A stretch of DNA of 64,000 nt from Silurus meridionalis (lineage: Eukaryota > Chordata > Actinopteri > Siluriformes > Siluridae), in contig NC_060904.1 in the NCBI RefSeq assembly GCF_014805685.1, positions 13,586,811 to 13,650,810 on the forward strand, written 5' to 3'. The position numbers and the translations under genes were made by a program. The notes below the pieces were generated by a model, which made no database searches, was not told the DNA's origin, and saw nothing but the letters and a program-made list of their open reading frames with translations. This document shows, in pieces, positions 22,064 to 34,413 of the stretch. How positions within the stretch are numbered: the stretch's first letter is position 1; the number at the start of each line of letters is the position of its first letter.

Positions 22064-24096
22064 GTAATATGCGATATTGAGAACTGGTGTTTTGAGAATT
22101 GGTGTTTTTGGGGACAATACATAATGCATAATCTATTTCAGCGTTCTTTCCAATTCTTTTGTCAATTTGATGTAAAAAATGGCCTAGAGCTACAATCCAA
22201 GTTTTTGTCCAGTTTGTGGCTTTTTTTTTGCCTTTGAATGTGCGGTGGAAAAAAACTTTTGGTTTGGACTTTTGGTTTATTAGTAATACTTTTGCAAACA
22301 TTTCATATTTATTTCATAATGTGCCAGTGGACATACCATCAGTACTTCAGTAGTGATCTCACATTTGATGTTACACAAAAAAATAAAGTATATATCATCT
22401 ATCCTATTAATAGTCCTCAATAACGGCAATGTATTATATAGTACTAGTTTTTGGTGTTGTTGAGTAGAAAGTTGGAAGGATTCAAAATGTTTACCCTTTT
22501 AGTACATACATATCTTTGACCTAAACATTGTTCTGCCTTATCCAATTCCACTGGAATTGTGTTGCAAGTGGATAAAATGCAAGTGGATAAATTATATTAG
22601 GGTCAATATAATTAGGTTTCATTCATGTGGTCAGTGGTCAAATAATGATCAGTTTATGGAAAGTATTGTCAGTATATAAATATTGGTGAACTGCTTATAT
22701 TTATTATCCTGATGCATGTGAGATTTCCTGACACCGTTTTCAGGTCATTTATGTAATCAGTCATTGACTGCTTTTCCCCCCTTCCCTTTTTTTTTTCTCC
22801 ATCATGCTCCACATTTCCATCTTTATATATATGTTTGAAAAGTAGAGATATCGAAAACAACCCCAGAGAACAGAAATGATGGTAGGCCAGATGTTTTTTT
22901 GGCCTCACTGATGCCAAAAATAAAAGATTTCCAATTAGGTAATCGAGCCAGAATGTCAATTTAATGTAATTTGTAATGAAAGAGAGACTCTACAATTAAG
23001 GTCATGACACTTTCCTTAAATAACTACAAATCCTACATAACCGTCTTCTAACAATGAATACGAAGAAAATATCAAGGAAAACCCATTACTGTCCTTTATA
23101 TTATTTTTGGATTGAGAATCTGATATGATGCATTAGTGCACAGAATGAAATAAATATGATTTTAAATTCTATGCTTCCTTAAATGACCAGATTAAGATCA
23201 ATAAATTGGAAACTACTAATAATGTGCAAATTTGATAAATATCACAACAGCCACTCTGCACATGGATTAATATTTTTCCCCAGCAACATCACTGTTTCAG
23301 CATTTTTTCTGGTAAATTCAAGACGGATTTGTAATTCGATCTCACGCCGAGCCGAAACTGAGGATACACAGCTTTTTGCAGCTTCGTGGCTCACACAATG
23401 CGCTGAAAGATTTTTTATTATTCTGATGATTTCCTTTAGAAATGAACCTGCAAAAAAATTGAGACTCAGCAAAAAAACGGAGCGAGTGCTCCACTAGAAC
23501 ACATTGTGGGTTATTTTCTCTTTCTTGTGGGAATTGAAGTCTATAGCAAAAGTGATGAAAAAGGATTTTTTGTTTTCGGGTCTTTGGGGCTTTCGAAAAT
23601 AACTTTACCTGCAAATGGAAAATTGCTACCAAGCTTATTAAGACTAGGTTTGAATTTAATATCTTGCATCATTTCTGAATGTTCTGAACTGAATAAACAT
23701 GAGATTTATCTGGAGTCATAGATGAATAAAGACTCTAGCTGGAATGGCAATACTGTGCCAATCATATGCATTTGACAATTTGTATTAAAGTTAAGATGTT
23801 TAAGAAGAATATGCTAAATTAGCAATTATTTTTATCATTACGAATATAGCAACTTCATCATATCTACAATTCAAAAATATAGAAGTCTCTTTCAATCTTT
23901 TTTTATCAGTCTTTATCTGCAGGATACAAACACTCCCACATGCTGATCACAAACCTTCACATTCTCAACTGAGAGTGTGAAAGGCCTGTATAGTTTGCCC
24001 TGCTTTAACCATCCATGCTTCATTCACATCAATCATCACAAGCTATTTAAGCTAATGTTATGCTTGATGTGATGCTATTTGCTTTCTATTCTGCTA

Positions 24097-24120
24097 ACAC
24101 ACACACACAAACACACACAC
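24097..24120. repeat. Short (CA)n tract
   Basis: CACACACA with one AAAC interruption, about 50 nt upstream of the exon at 24172. Its position close to an acceptor could make it an hnRNP L site, but that is speculative. Confidence 0.85.
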
Positions 24121-24171
24121 TTATAGATGCATTTTGTCAAACATACACTTACCATTGTTCACGTCCGGCAG

Positions 24172-24278
24172 GTGCCATGGACATGGAGGAGAGAACGCGG
24201 CAGATGAAGCTGAAGGTGGACAAGTACAAGCATGGAGCAGGCTCTGATTCCCGCCTGGAGCAAGACCACCGCTCAAAG
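24172..24278 (+). CDS. rims2: rims2 exon: MDMEERTRQMKLKVDKYK segment
   Basis: This 107-nt exon enters in phase 1 (acceptor CGTCCGGCAG) and leaves in phase 0. It encodes AMDMEERTRQMKLKVDKYKH followed by GAGSDSRLEQDHRSK. Human RIM2 has nearly the same segment (VEERTRQMKMKVNKYKQGAGSDSRLEQDYHSK), so the assignment is firm. The peptide is charged and probably helical, a conserved island in the otherwise disordered linker. The donor is AAG|GCAAGT, i.e. GC instead of GT. The next exon (27864) is phase 0 and reads on correctly only from this site. Confidence 0.95.
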
Positions 24279-24284
24279 GCAAGT
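24279..24284 (+). promoter_or_regulatory. GC splice donor (GC-AG intron)
   Basis: The exon-intron boundary is AAG|GCAAGT, the consensus of the minor U2-type GC-AG class. No GT donor near it preserves the frame into HSGRDGKHGLDN at 27864; the next GT (24283) would shift the frame. GC donors are weak and often mark regulated splicing. Confidence 0.85.
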
Positions 24285-24559
24285 CACTTAGCCATGAGTA
24301 TGCACATACAAAAAATGTAGAGCTGCTTGTTCGTGCAGTGACCACGTAGCAGGAGCAGCACAATGCATAAAATCACACGCAAATCCGGGTAAGATCTTCA
24401 GCAATCAATGTGCACAGCAAACAAATCTAATCTTAGTCACATTAATGTTGCCTGGTTGCCAGAAAAAGATGGACAGCTTTAAAAAAAACATCACACCTAT
24501 TACAGCATTTATACAATCGTCTTACAACTGTTGCATTGTGCATTGCAAGTGAACAATTT

Positions 24560-24872
24560 GTCTTCGAACCTGACGTGTTAGAAGCAGGAATGGGCGAGAT
24601 AAAGGATTTGAGCGTCTAGACGACTGGGTCAGAGCATCTCCAAAACTGCAGCTCTTGTGTGATGTAGGTCTGCAGTGGTCAGTATCTATCACTCCAAGGA
24701 AGGAACAGTGGTGAACCCGTGGGAGGGTCATTGGTGGCCAAGACTCATTGATTGAAATTAATGCTTTTAATGCTCGACAGTTCAGAACTGTTTTGGCAGC
24801 AAACGCAAGACCAACCCAATATTAGGCAAATGATCGGTGTCCATGAAGTTATGCCTGGTCAGTGTATATTAT
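24560..24872 (+). mobile_element. Tc1-like relic, family D, internally deleted
   Basis: The 5' part (GGAACAGTGGTGAACCCGTG, then GGTCATTGGTGGCCAAGACT) belongs to the transposase N-terminal region of a common fish Tc1-like family. It then jumps directly to the transposase C-terminal end (TCAGAACTGTTTTGGCAGCA, CCCAATATTAGGCA). The middle is missing, as in a deletion derivative. A longer copy lies at 30630-31340. Confidence 0.65.
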
Positions 24873-26904
24873 TTGGATTGTAAACTATATATTTACAATT
24901 TAAAACACTAAAACACATTATTTTCATATGAAATACCACAGAGCATAGTGGAGGGAGTGATTGAGGGAACGATTTAAGTCACGATTCACACCGGTTTGTG
25001 TCATACATTCGATATTCTGACACGTTTCAGTACTTCACCGACTCTGATTTACACATGGATGCCTTTCAATTTTACTCATGCCACAATTTCTTTTACTTGT
25101 CCAGGTTAGGTGAAGCCTGATTATGTAAGAATGCCAGTACAGGATAGCGTAATATAAAGTAGACTATTTTAAACTTTGTCCAGGTTATCTAGGTACCATT
25201 TTACCTATAAAACCAAAATCCAGTTTCATTGAGATAATAGAAAATCAGGTGGGCAATACAATGGTCTCTTTGTGCATGCATAATTGTAAAGTTGACTAAT
25301 ATGTTTTTCACTTCTGTTCGGAAGTGCAATCGGTTGCTAAAACGTCATGTTAGAATCGAATTCATTCGATTACGAAAGAATAAATAACTGCTTCAATGAA
25401 AACAGGTCTTACATTTTAACTCAGAACATTCATTAAATATGAGGTTGGTGTCTTGGCCGGCTTTACTGCTTTTCTGTGCAGCTCAAGCGAAAGAACATCT
25501 CAACCTACTTTCATAAAAATAGATTCCCATTTCTCCGAGCATCCTCCTGACAGCTTTGTTTAAACTCACCGTGATTGAAAACACCACACACATAATCTAG
25601 TGAATGTACCGCTTGTCCTGGTGCTTTTGCAAAAGTTAAGGATGATTTAAGATGCATACTGTATTTGTATAAATATGCTAGGACAGATTGTCCAATTGTC
25701 TTCCTAAGGACTCGAAAAAAGGGCCCTTACGCATTGCATATTATCTGAAAGACGCAGAGTCTGTTCTCTTCCTGCCAAATTAGTCATGTTTGTGCAACTT
25801 TGCATTGTCCAATAACTCTGTCTGAAACTCCTGTTAAAAACAGGTCAAGAAAAACCATGTATCATGAAGTACGCTGTTTATATCCACGGCTTTAGAGACA
25901 GGTTGTCTGAAAGGCTTCTGTTATAAAACCGGCACCATGAACAAAACATACGGCGCTCTTAAGGTTGAAGTCTGTCGTCTGTGGAGCTTTTATGGGGTGT
26001 ATTCAAATTAAGGAACATTATTGCAGAAGGATTCCAGTAGTTGTAGTCATAATGTGCTTAACCTTTCAGTTGAAAATAACTGTTCAAAAACATGGTCTAG
26101 ATTTTATTGTAGACTGCTCTTATTTGTCAACTTGTGGGAATGAAATTCATTCAGGGTGGGGACAATATTTTATAAAAAAATTTGTTTGATTAAACGCCAA
26201 CACAGATATATTCTAATTAGCTAATGCAACTATTTTGTTATTGATACTAGACATCACAACAGGAAAGTAAGCACAAACTTGATATTGTTTTACGATAACA
26301 CCATGTTCCATAGTGTTCTAATGTTATTTGCCACATACACATCTAAACAATGTACCACATGAAGTAAAGTATTGTTAAAGACTGGCCCATGATATGGAAT
26401 AAAAAAATAGAAACAATTAGAAAGATTAAATTAAAAAAAATGTATTAACAGTTAAAAAATACCAAGAGGAATAATATAGAATGTACAAAATAATCAAAAA
26501 AATGTGGTGTAATAATTTTTATCCGTTTATAGGAACATTCAGGGGAACTTTCATATCAGCATTTACACATGGACAAGGTTATCTTAGCAAGCGGAATAAA
26601 TAAATAAATACTCAAACAAAATGACTCTTCATTGTCTGGAATGAAAAGCTGTGAAAAGAGAAGTGTGGCATGCAAGTACATTACAGTGAAACAGTGGCTT
26701 TGGTGCAATTGTGGACAGATGGCAAGCGAGACAGAGAGAAACGAAAGGGACAAGTGAAATAAATGTAAAATAGGCTGATACAAAAAGGCGATTTATGGGA
26801 TGTTTACTTTTAGGTTTAATTGGCATTCACACCTGCATTTACAGGAGAAAAGGGTACTTTGTGGGTTTTAGGTTGAATCTCTTATCCTGGGGGGAGGGAA
26901 TACT

Positions 26905-27725
26905 CTTGTGCATGAACAGATGTATGGATAAATGATGGATAGGTAGATCATAGCTTGATATTGTGGGTCGGGTGGATGGATGGATGGATGGATGAATGGA
27001 TGGATGGATGGAAGGATGGACAGACGGACAGACGCATAGATGCATAAATGGATGGATAGTTGGATGGAAAAGCCTTACTTCTAATCAAGTAGAGGGATAA
27101 ACAAAGGGAATGATGCCTGGATATTTGTTTACTTGTTTAGAAGGTGGTTAATGGATGAATAAACTGGAGGTTGGATAGATCCCAGGATTATGCAGGTATG
27201 TATGGGTTAGATGGATTGATAAGCAGATGAATGGATAGAATTGTTGTATAGATCACGTCATGATTTATGAATTGGTGGGTTAGAAAGACTGAAGAAAAGA
27301 ATAGGTGTGTGAATAATGCGTGGATGTTTAGAAGGTGCTGGATTGGCAGATAATTGGTTAATAATTAGATCAGATGATTAAGGATAAATGAGTAGCTTGG
27401 ATGGATGAATGAAACATTTGCTTTTTGGAGGGATCAATTGATGGACAGATAGATCATAGCATGATATTAAAATCATTAAAATGGATGGATGGATGGATGG
27501 ATGGATGGATGGATGGATGGATAAAATGGTAGACATATGGTTTAACTAATCGATCACAGGATGTATGATCACATGGTAACTAGGATGAATCAATTTGGAA
27601 CTGTTGGATGGGTTCATGGAACTGATATTTGGATAAGTCACAACCTGGTGCATATGTGTGTAAGTATTTGGGAATGATAGATGGATGGATGGATGGATGG
27701 ATGGATGAATGGATGAATGGATGTT
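26905..27725. repeat. Scattered (GGAT)n minisatellite-like region
   Basis: Pure GGAT runs at about 26973-27012, 27481-27521 and 27669-27705 are joined by 700 bp of decayed GGATGAATGG-like sequence. The region is strongly G over C on the plus strand. It looks like an old GGAT array broken by mutation and re-expanded in places. Confidence 0.85.
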
Positions 27726-27863
27726 TGGCCAAAGATAAATTCAAGTTTCATATAAAGTTACTAACTTGTGCTTTTTGTAAACAAAAATAAGTTTCATGAT
27801 GCTGCAATACTGTACCACATATTAGAAATACTGGTCTGATTATATCCTTTGCTCTCTCTGTAG

Positions 27864-28033
27864 CATTCCGGCAGGGACGGGAAACACGGTTTGGACAATC
27901 TCTCGGCCAAATCTTCTGACAGCGACGTGAGCGACGTGTCCGCTGTATCGAGAAGCAGCAGTGCCTCTCGCTTCAGCAGCGCGAGCTACATGTCCATCCA
28001 GTCCGAACGGCCGAGAGGCAACCGCAAGATCAG
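27864..28033 (+). CDS. rims2: rims2 exon: SSDSDVSDVSAVSR serine-rich segment
   Basis: This 170-nt exon is phase 0 in and phase 2 out, donor CAG|GTGAGA. It encodes HSGRDGKHGLDNLSAK, then SSDSDVSDVSAVSRSSSAS, RFSSASYMSIQSERPRGN and RKI. It matches the RIM2 segment KSSDSDVSDVSAVSRTSSASRFSS...SVQSERPRGN almost residue for residue. The acidic-serine run looks like a phosphorylation-rich disordered segment. Mammals continue as ISVFTSKM; here the next split codon (AG|C) gives Ser from either 28604 or 39718. Confidence 0.96.
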
Positions 28034-28603
28034 GTGAGACATGCCCATAGGTCAAGGGGAAAGTTTGCCAGAGATGGGTGAATTAATTATTATGTACTTT
28101 TATCTGAAACTAAGGAGCAGTTCCGGGGTTGTCTGTGAGGAAAACCTCTGTTCTCGTATCCTTTATTGAACCAGGAAATGCTCTAATAATAATTTCCTGG
28201 ATGGAAGTTCAGGTTTGGTTCTTTATGAGCTTTAATGGAGCCAAACACTTGAACTTTATTAATATAATAGACACCAGTCACTGGCAAACTATGACTATGA
28301 AAGTTTATGGTATTTTAACCTTTATGGTCTTATTGATTTTTACCAAGCAGAGCTTCTTGCCACGTTTCCTTCATCTTTTATATAAATAAAAGGGACATCC
28401 ATTGCAATTTACTAAACAGAACATGTGTGGAAAGGAAGATATAGTACTTTGTGACCTCATTGTTTGCATTTCATCTTTATGTTGTGCCAATGTCCAAATG
28501 AATCTTGCTGCCATTGTGGATAATGTTTATTTATTACTTTTTTATTTGTTTTTGTCTGCTATTTCTCTTTTTATCTGCATGGCGCTTGCTTTTCCTGTCC
28601 TAG
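28034..28603 (+). other. rims2 intron (570 nt)
   Basis: Unique sequence with no element that I recognise. It ends in a long pyrimidine-rich acceptor (TTGCTTTTCCTGTCCTAG, up to 28603). Confidence 0.85.
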
Positions 28604-28795
28604 CAAAATGATGCAGGGGTGGAGCCTCTCCCAGGAGGGGGAGGAGCTTTCTGGGGAGGTGTTACTTGAGGAGGAGGAGGGAGGGGTAGGGAATGATTGT
28701 GGGAGCAGTCAAAATGCAAGGACACGTAGGGTAGATAGAGGGGCGGAGTCTATTGAGGAACCTGACCAGAGGAGGTTTTCAGACAATGACCTCAG
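28604..28795 (+). CDS. rims2: rims2 cassette exon, 192 nt, acidic 64-residue insert
   Basis: A strong acceptor (CTTTTCCTGTCCTAG) and donor (CTCAG|GTAAAC) flank 192 nt, phase 2 at both ends, open throughout. Joined to the preceding exon (atc ag|c) it reads S-KMMQGWSLSQEGEELSGEVL, then a Glu-rich run (LLEEEEGG) and finally SIEEPDQRRFSDNDLR. The insert lies between the RPRGNRKI and DFASKM segments and can be included or skipped without a frame change. High GC and purine-rich enhancer-like GAGGAGGAG content support a real exon. I do not recognise it in mammalian RIM2. It may be fish-specific or an isoform I do not recall. Confidence 0.75.
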
Positions 28796-30629
28796 GTAAA
28801 CTGCTATCAACATGGCACTTTATGTATCTACTGTTCTACTGTACCTCAGGCGTTTTTTTTTTTTTTTTCTTTTTCTCAATCTTATTTTTTACTGGCCTAA
28901 ATGAGGATACTGGTTTTACCAATTTAATTAATATAGTTTAAGTTGAGCAAACCTTTTAAAAATTGGTTTATAGGCAAGCCAGAGGAAACCTATAGTCAAT
29001 AGGATCAGATCAGGGGATTTGATTTGAGATGTGATTGATGTGATTCTAGAGAAAAAAATAGCTATTAGCATATAATCTGATATTTCCTTATAGGTCGTTC
29101 TTACTGTTGGTATTTTTTGTGTTGCAGTCAGGCTTAAATTCACTTTTTTTTAATTATTAAGTTTATTATGCTTCACTTCAGATGAATATAAAATCAATTA
29201 ATACTACCATAACATTATTGTATATTAAACCAACTAAACATGCTAAATGTTAAACCTCATTGTTGGCTAATGTGTTTTTATTAAATAATAACTATGGTTG
29301 GCAATAGTATTTTTTTGTTTAATATTTGGTCAGCAATTAAGTAAAATATTAAAGTAGTATTCAGTTTTGTTACAAGGAGCATCTTAGATTTATAGGAAAG
29401 ATACCAGAGCTTTTTGGAAATTTGATATATAATATTGCATTAATTTGTGAATATAGCAAACTACCTCAAAAGGATGAACTGTGACCAGTTCTGGAATTTT
29501 GAGCATTAAATTCATCTATTGGTGTATTTGTAAGTTACGGTTCAGACAGCCATTTTACAAAAAATTATATCTTATCTGTTTTTTCAGCAAATTAAATTAA
29601 ACATGTCATTGTAAACAAATGTCAATGTAGCTGAACATAAGTCTTTATGATCAGATCAGCTGATTACATCTTGAGTACACATCTACTGTATACAGGTGAG
29701 ATAATCCACTTAAGCATGTGTTAGGCTTGTTATGAACTGTTTTTGGGAAGTCCAAATCTTAGTGCTGGCTGGCAGATTTGTTTAAAGGATGTACAAACAC
29801 TGGCATTGCCTCAATGTGGGAAACTGCACTCTGCTCAATGTTGCAATCGGCCCAAGTAAATCATTTCCCAGCAGTACACAGACCTTTTGCTTCGATGATG
29901 TTCTACCCTTTATCCAATTGCACATGGTCAAGACGGATGGCTCATTTTGTCAATTTCGAGTCTGGCTTTCTAATAACAAGAACGACAAGCCAAGTTGACC
30001 TAAAGTGTTTGAAAGCATTATGTTCTAGGTGTCTGCTATTCCTTTTAATGCTCCAGTCTGCGATCCTGTTTCGCTCCATTACTCACTGTGTGTTGAGAAA
30101 CATCCATCGTCAAAAGGATAAATGATATCACCGTGCACACTATAGGAATTGCTGGCTTATTTTCTTTCAAATAAAGGCTTGTGTTATGTTTAGGAAACAT
30201 GTGTCAGCAGGAATTGGCTTGTTATGCAATCCGATTACTAACCAACAGCACATATGAGCCAGAAAAGAAATAATAATAGTAGATTGGGGGTCATTGGCTA
30301 TTACTGTGTAAAGCAAATATACACAATAATTCTCTTATTGGTTTTTAAATAAATGAGAAGAAATCATGATACATGCAAAGAGGTAATTTCTAGCTGTCAG
30401 TATACTCTTTAGAAAAAGGCCCTGTGTACCATCCAACAAGGTTCCACAATGAGTTTTTTCTGAAAGGAAGCTTAGAGAAGCCAACTGATAGTATAGGACC
30501 TTTGTATTTGTTGATGTATATGTTCATGCTAATGTTATACACAATATTATTAAAACTTAAGTTAGGTAAATTAAACAAGATTGATCATCCCAATACAATT
30601 GACACCAGTCAAAAGGTGGGATATATAAG

Positions 30630-31340
30630 GCAGTTCTGAAGAGTCAGCTCTGATTTGAACAGTCAGCTCCCAGGTGATTAAGCTACTGTAGATGACTCAA
30701 AACATCTCCAAAAGGGCAGGTCTTTCGCAGTATGCCCTAATTGTACATACGAAAAATGGAAAGAAGAACAAGCGGTATACCCGCACCAAGGCCATGGTTA
30801 CTCAAGGTTTATTTTTTGACTTGTCCATGTCGATTGATTCCCCTGTAGCACAAATTGATTGTAGAAGTGCATAACTCTAACGGAAAGGTTCATAACCCAC
30901 AGTGCATTGCATCATAGTACCAATGCTGAACTTTGTCCACCACTAAAAGCATCTACAATGGGTATGTGAGCATATAAATCATCTTTTCTTGTACAACATG
31001 TGGACAGCTGGTGTGTCTTGGCTTAATAAGTCTTTCTGGGAAAGAAAGTGCCTTTTTTTTAGCAGTATTCAGGAATGGTTTAGGAACATGGCAGGGTCCA
31101 ATGTGTTGATTTGGCCTCAAATTTTCCAGACCTCAGTTTGATTGAGCATATCTGGGATGCAGTTGAAAAACATGTCCAGCTAATAAAGTTCTAACCTCAC
31201 AACTTATATGGCTGGATGGATTTGTTGCTAATACATGGGAGCCAGGGGTCTTGCCGGGATTGTGATGGTTCAGAATTGTTTTGTTGGCAGAAGTGGAACC
31301 TACAAAATATAAGGCAGGTAGAAAAAGCAAGTCGGCAGTG
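30630..31340 (+). pseudogene. Tc1-like relic, family D, longer copy
   Basis: The frame-broken transposase includes GACCTCAGTTTGATTGAGCA...ATCTGGGATGCAGTTGAAAA (the EHIWDAVE region around the last catalytic Glu, 31129-31170) and the terminal coding TTCAGAATTGTTTTGTTGGC. It is related to the deleted copy at 24560-24872. There is no intact ORF. Confidence 0.68.
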
Positions 31341-34282
31341 GACAAAAAGCAAAGAAGTCAAGAATAACTATTAGTGACTTTTGGAAAAAAAAAAGGTTTT
31401 GCTCAAAAGTACCATTTTAAACGGCAAATGCCTTTTCGAATATTTCAAATAATTCTACCTACCTGTATTATAAATCTAGAATTCACCCTCTAGGAAACAA
31501 TTTTATTGAGAGTGAATAGTTTTAAAAATAATATCTATGAGCTATAGCTAGAGAAATGTGATATTACAGTATATGAATGACCCCAGGAAAAACAGTGTGA
31601 AAAATAAAAGAAATTTGCAAAAAGAAAATCTTGAATGCTGTACTCGTGTTTGCTTGCTTGGCTGTAGAGCATCTCTCTATGTGTCCATGTTTAATCATGT
31701 ATAATATATGTGGGGTAGATCAGACCCCTGATTTCTTAAGGGGAAATTTTACCCAAGATTTACACCGCTGGAGGAGAAAATTCTGGTTAAACACATTAAA
31801 AAAGCTACCCATTTGTTATACTTTGTACTGCATATAGTTGACCCACAATACCAGCATTAACCTAATTCGAAAGCAATTAGAAATGTAGGATCACTGGGAA
31901 TTTGGAGAAATTACATCATTAGCTATTCTTATCAAGAGTTAATGAAGGAGTGGTTAGTAAAGGACAGTGTTATTAGAACAGGTCACATTCCTGCCATTCA
32001 TATTTTTCCTAATAAACCGTTTAGCTTTCACTGCCAATGTTCTGTCTTTTTTTTTTTAGTAAACAGGGTGTCACTGGCAATGACCATATAAGGCAAACAT
32101 GCAAACTAGTACTTACCTTCTTATGTAAACATTGAACAGAACAGATCACTAACTTGTAGAAAATGAATTCTTTATTTAGCCTTCTGAAAGTTTGTTTAAA
32201 CTTAAGTGGAGTCCTGGAATAGTTTAAGTTATATGTAGCATGGCTCCAGGTGCCAGGAAACAAGGTCGAGAGGATTAAGAGGAATGGGGCAATATAACAA
32301 CAAATAATAATAACATATGAACTAGGAATTAAGAAACTAACTTTGCCATAATTCAAAACATTTGAGGAAACTTGGAAATAAGACACAACAAGGTATAATG
32401 CTGCCTTTAATTCCTGCCAGAAATATTGTAATTATGAGTTTACTGCACTTAAAATTTCAACATTTTCCTAAAAGCCCTGATTTTCAAAATTTTGGGGCAA
32501 AAAGTTGTGCAGTCGATGGTAAGATATAAGTGGTAATTTTCCATATCAACCCCTTTTTTTTTTTAAGCAAAATATACTTATATATAAAATATATTTAAAA
32601 TATAATAAAAAAAGAATATTTTTATATATATATTTTCTTATCAGAGATGCAAACTCTGTGACATCAGACCTCTGGACATACACACAAACGTCCAAGAATT
32701 TAAAGACAGAAAAAGTAGACAAACTGTTTAAAGCAGATATGGCCTAATTAGGTCCTGGAGGCCAAGCCATTCCATACATGAGTTAATTGGAACGTGGAAA
32801 AAATTCCATTTGGAAAAACTTTAAGGAAAAATTAAGGACCAGTTTCATGTGTCTCATTAGGGGTCAATGTAAGGCATTGAACATCACAGTAATTTGGATT
32901 GTTTATTGTTGGACCATAATTTTAACTGAACTAGAACTTTGAAAATAAAACTGCACTAGTAAGGCAGATTACAGAGCCATGCTTTCCAAATTAATTTTTA
33001 TAGTGCAAATTTTGTTTAAGCCTTTCAGTCGAGTTAGATTTTTGACCCTTCATAGAAAAAAGTTTTGGCACCACAGTTCAAAACCAAAACGGTTGGCAAA
33101 TGGCAAACCATTAAAAAACACACAACTTAGAACAAATGGAAGTGTGGTGTTTTCGGTGAAAATATGTAACACTAAGATACAGAAATATAGACCTAAAAAT
33201 GCATTTAAGATTACATTTACAATTACAATTTTACATCACTAAATAACTTGCAAGTATAATCAACTAATTGTGTAATATACATAATTGTGCATACATTTAT
33301 AAATGAACACATAGGGACAATGTATTAAATGCAGGAGTCTCTAAGAAAACAAACAGTGACTGGTATTTAAACAGTCTGTAGCCTTATGATGAAACAGAAT
33401 TTCATTAGCATTGCTATCACTTGCTTTGATGTTGACCACATTCATTTAAAGGTCATGGTTTATAGCAGACTAGTAGTAAGAATAAGTAAAATGCAGAGTC
33501 AGGCATTGCCTCTGATGTCAGCTCAAGTTTGCCTTGAACTAATGTTGGTAGAAGTTTTAGTGAGGCCAGTACTAAAATTAATTTATATATAGCATGTTTT
33601 GTTTTTCCTGTTTTTTCACCTATTTTCTTCCAATATTCTCTCACTGCCCAGCTCTCCTTAACACAACAACTATAACATAACATTTACCACAAACTTCCTC
33701 TGAAACACATAAATCCATGCTAGCTAAAACAACTATCTGCTTTTTTCATAGTAAGGCAGCAGTCACACTGAACTTTCGGCATGTGGAATCTTTTCAGAGA
33801 TTGTTGTGAATATGGGTGCCAACTGGATATATAGCATACAGCTTTGCATTGAGTTTAAGTCTCCAGTCTCCATATGCATATGAGTGGAAGTCAATGGGAA
33901 AAAAGTGTAGTCTGACGTCAAGTCTTAAAAATGGGCGAAGGTGATACGTTATACTTAACGTAATGTTATTAATCAAAGTCTGGTCAAACGGACTTCTATT
34001 GGGATAAAATCCAATCAGTACCTGTGGTTTCTAAACTGTCAACATTTAAACCATCAGAAAACATTGAGTGACAATAAACAAAGCCGGCAGGGGCTAATAA
34101 GTGCTCTGAAATTATGTCCTAATTTGCCATATATTACTCTCTCTTCTCTGCAATGGTCTGCATTTTTAAGAAACATGAATCACATTCATTGTCACATGAA
34201 TATGGTAATAACCAGAGCTTAAAAATTAGTTTAGAGCTCACTGAGTGCAAACTTTGTGGTGTTAAATTCAGATGGATTGTAA

Positions 34283-34345
34283 CTAGATAGATGGATGGAT
34301 GGATGGATGGATGGATGGATGGATGGATGGATGGATGGATGGATG

Positions 34346-34413
<68 letters not shown>
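34283..34413. repeat. Compound (GGAT)n-(GATA)n microsatellite
   Basis: A GGAT run (about 34287-34347) passes directly into a GATA run (about 34347-34412). The single G-to-A change marks the switch. Frames on the minus strand (Ile-His-Pro-Ser and Ile-Tyr-Leu-Ser runs) are artefacts. Confidence 0.96.

Larger units (their letters stand above)
8463..24171 (+). other. rims2 intron (15.7 kb) in the variable linker
   Basis: The flanking exons join in phase 1. Four small candidate cassette exons with phase 1 at both ends lie inside (9911, 14333, 16431, 20420). Other contents are a diverged tandem array (10180-11225), microsatellites at 11775, 11869, 15219, 15836, 20267 and 20561, SINEs at 18188, 19168 and 21066, Tc1-like relics at 18955 and 21579, and a hAT-like fragment at 17421. 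The interval 22070-24050 is AT-rich with nothing I can name. Confidence 0.85.
24279..27863 (+). other. rims2 intron (3.6 kb), GC-AG
   Basis: The intron holds a deleted Tc1-like relic at 24560-24872 and GGAT-rich repeats between 26905 and 27725. The interval 24875-26890 is unique AT-rich sequence with no exon, RNA or element that I can identify. The acceptor is CTCTCTCTGTAG (27852-27863). Confidence 0.85.

Noticed and set aside
22029..23720. Overlapping open frames of 60-117 codons on both strands
   Set aside because: Lengths are near chance for this AT content and no motif or splice support is seen. They also overlap the family A relic at the start.
28129..28611. Open frames of 60-86 codons just upstream of the 28604 exon
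   Set aside because: AT-rich, hydrophobic and without start context or similarity to anything I know. They lie in intron sequence between two mapped rims2 exons.
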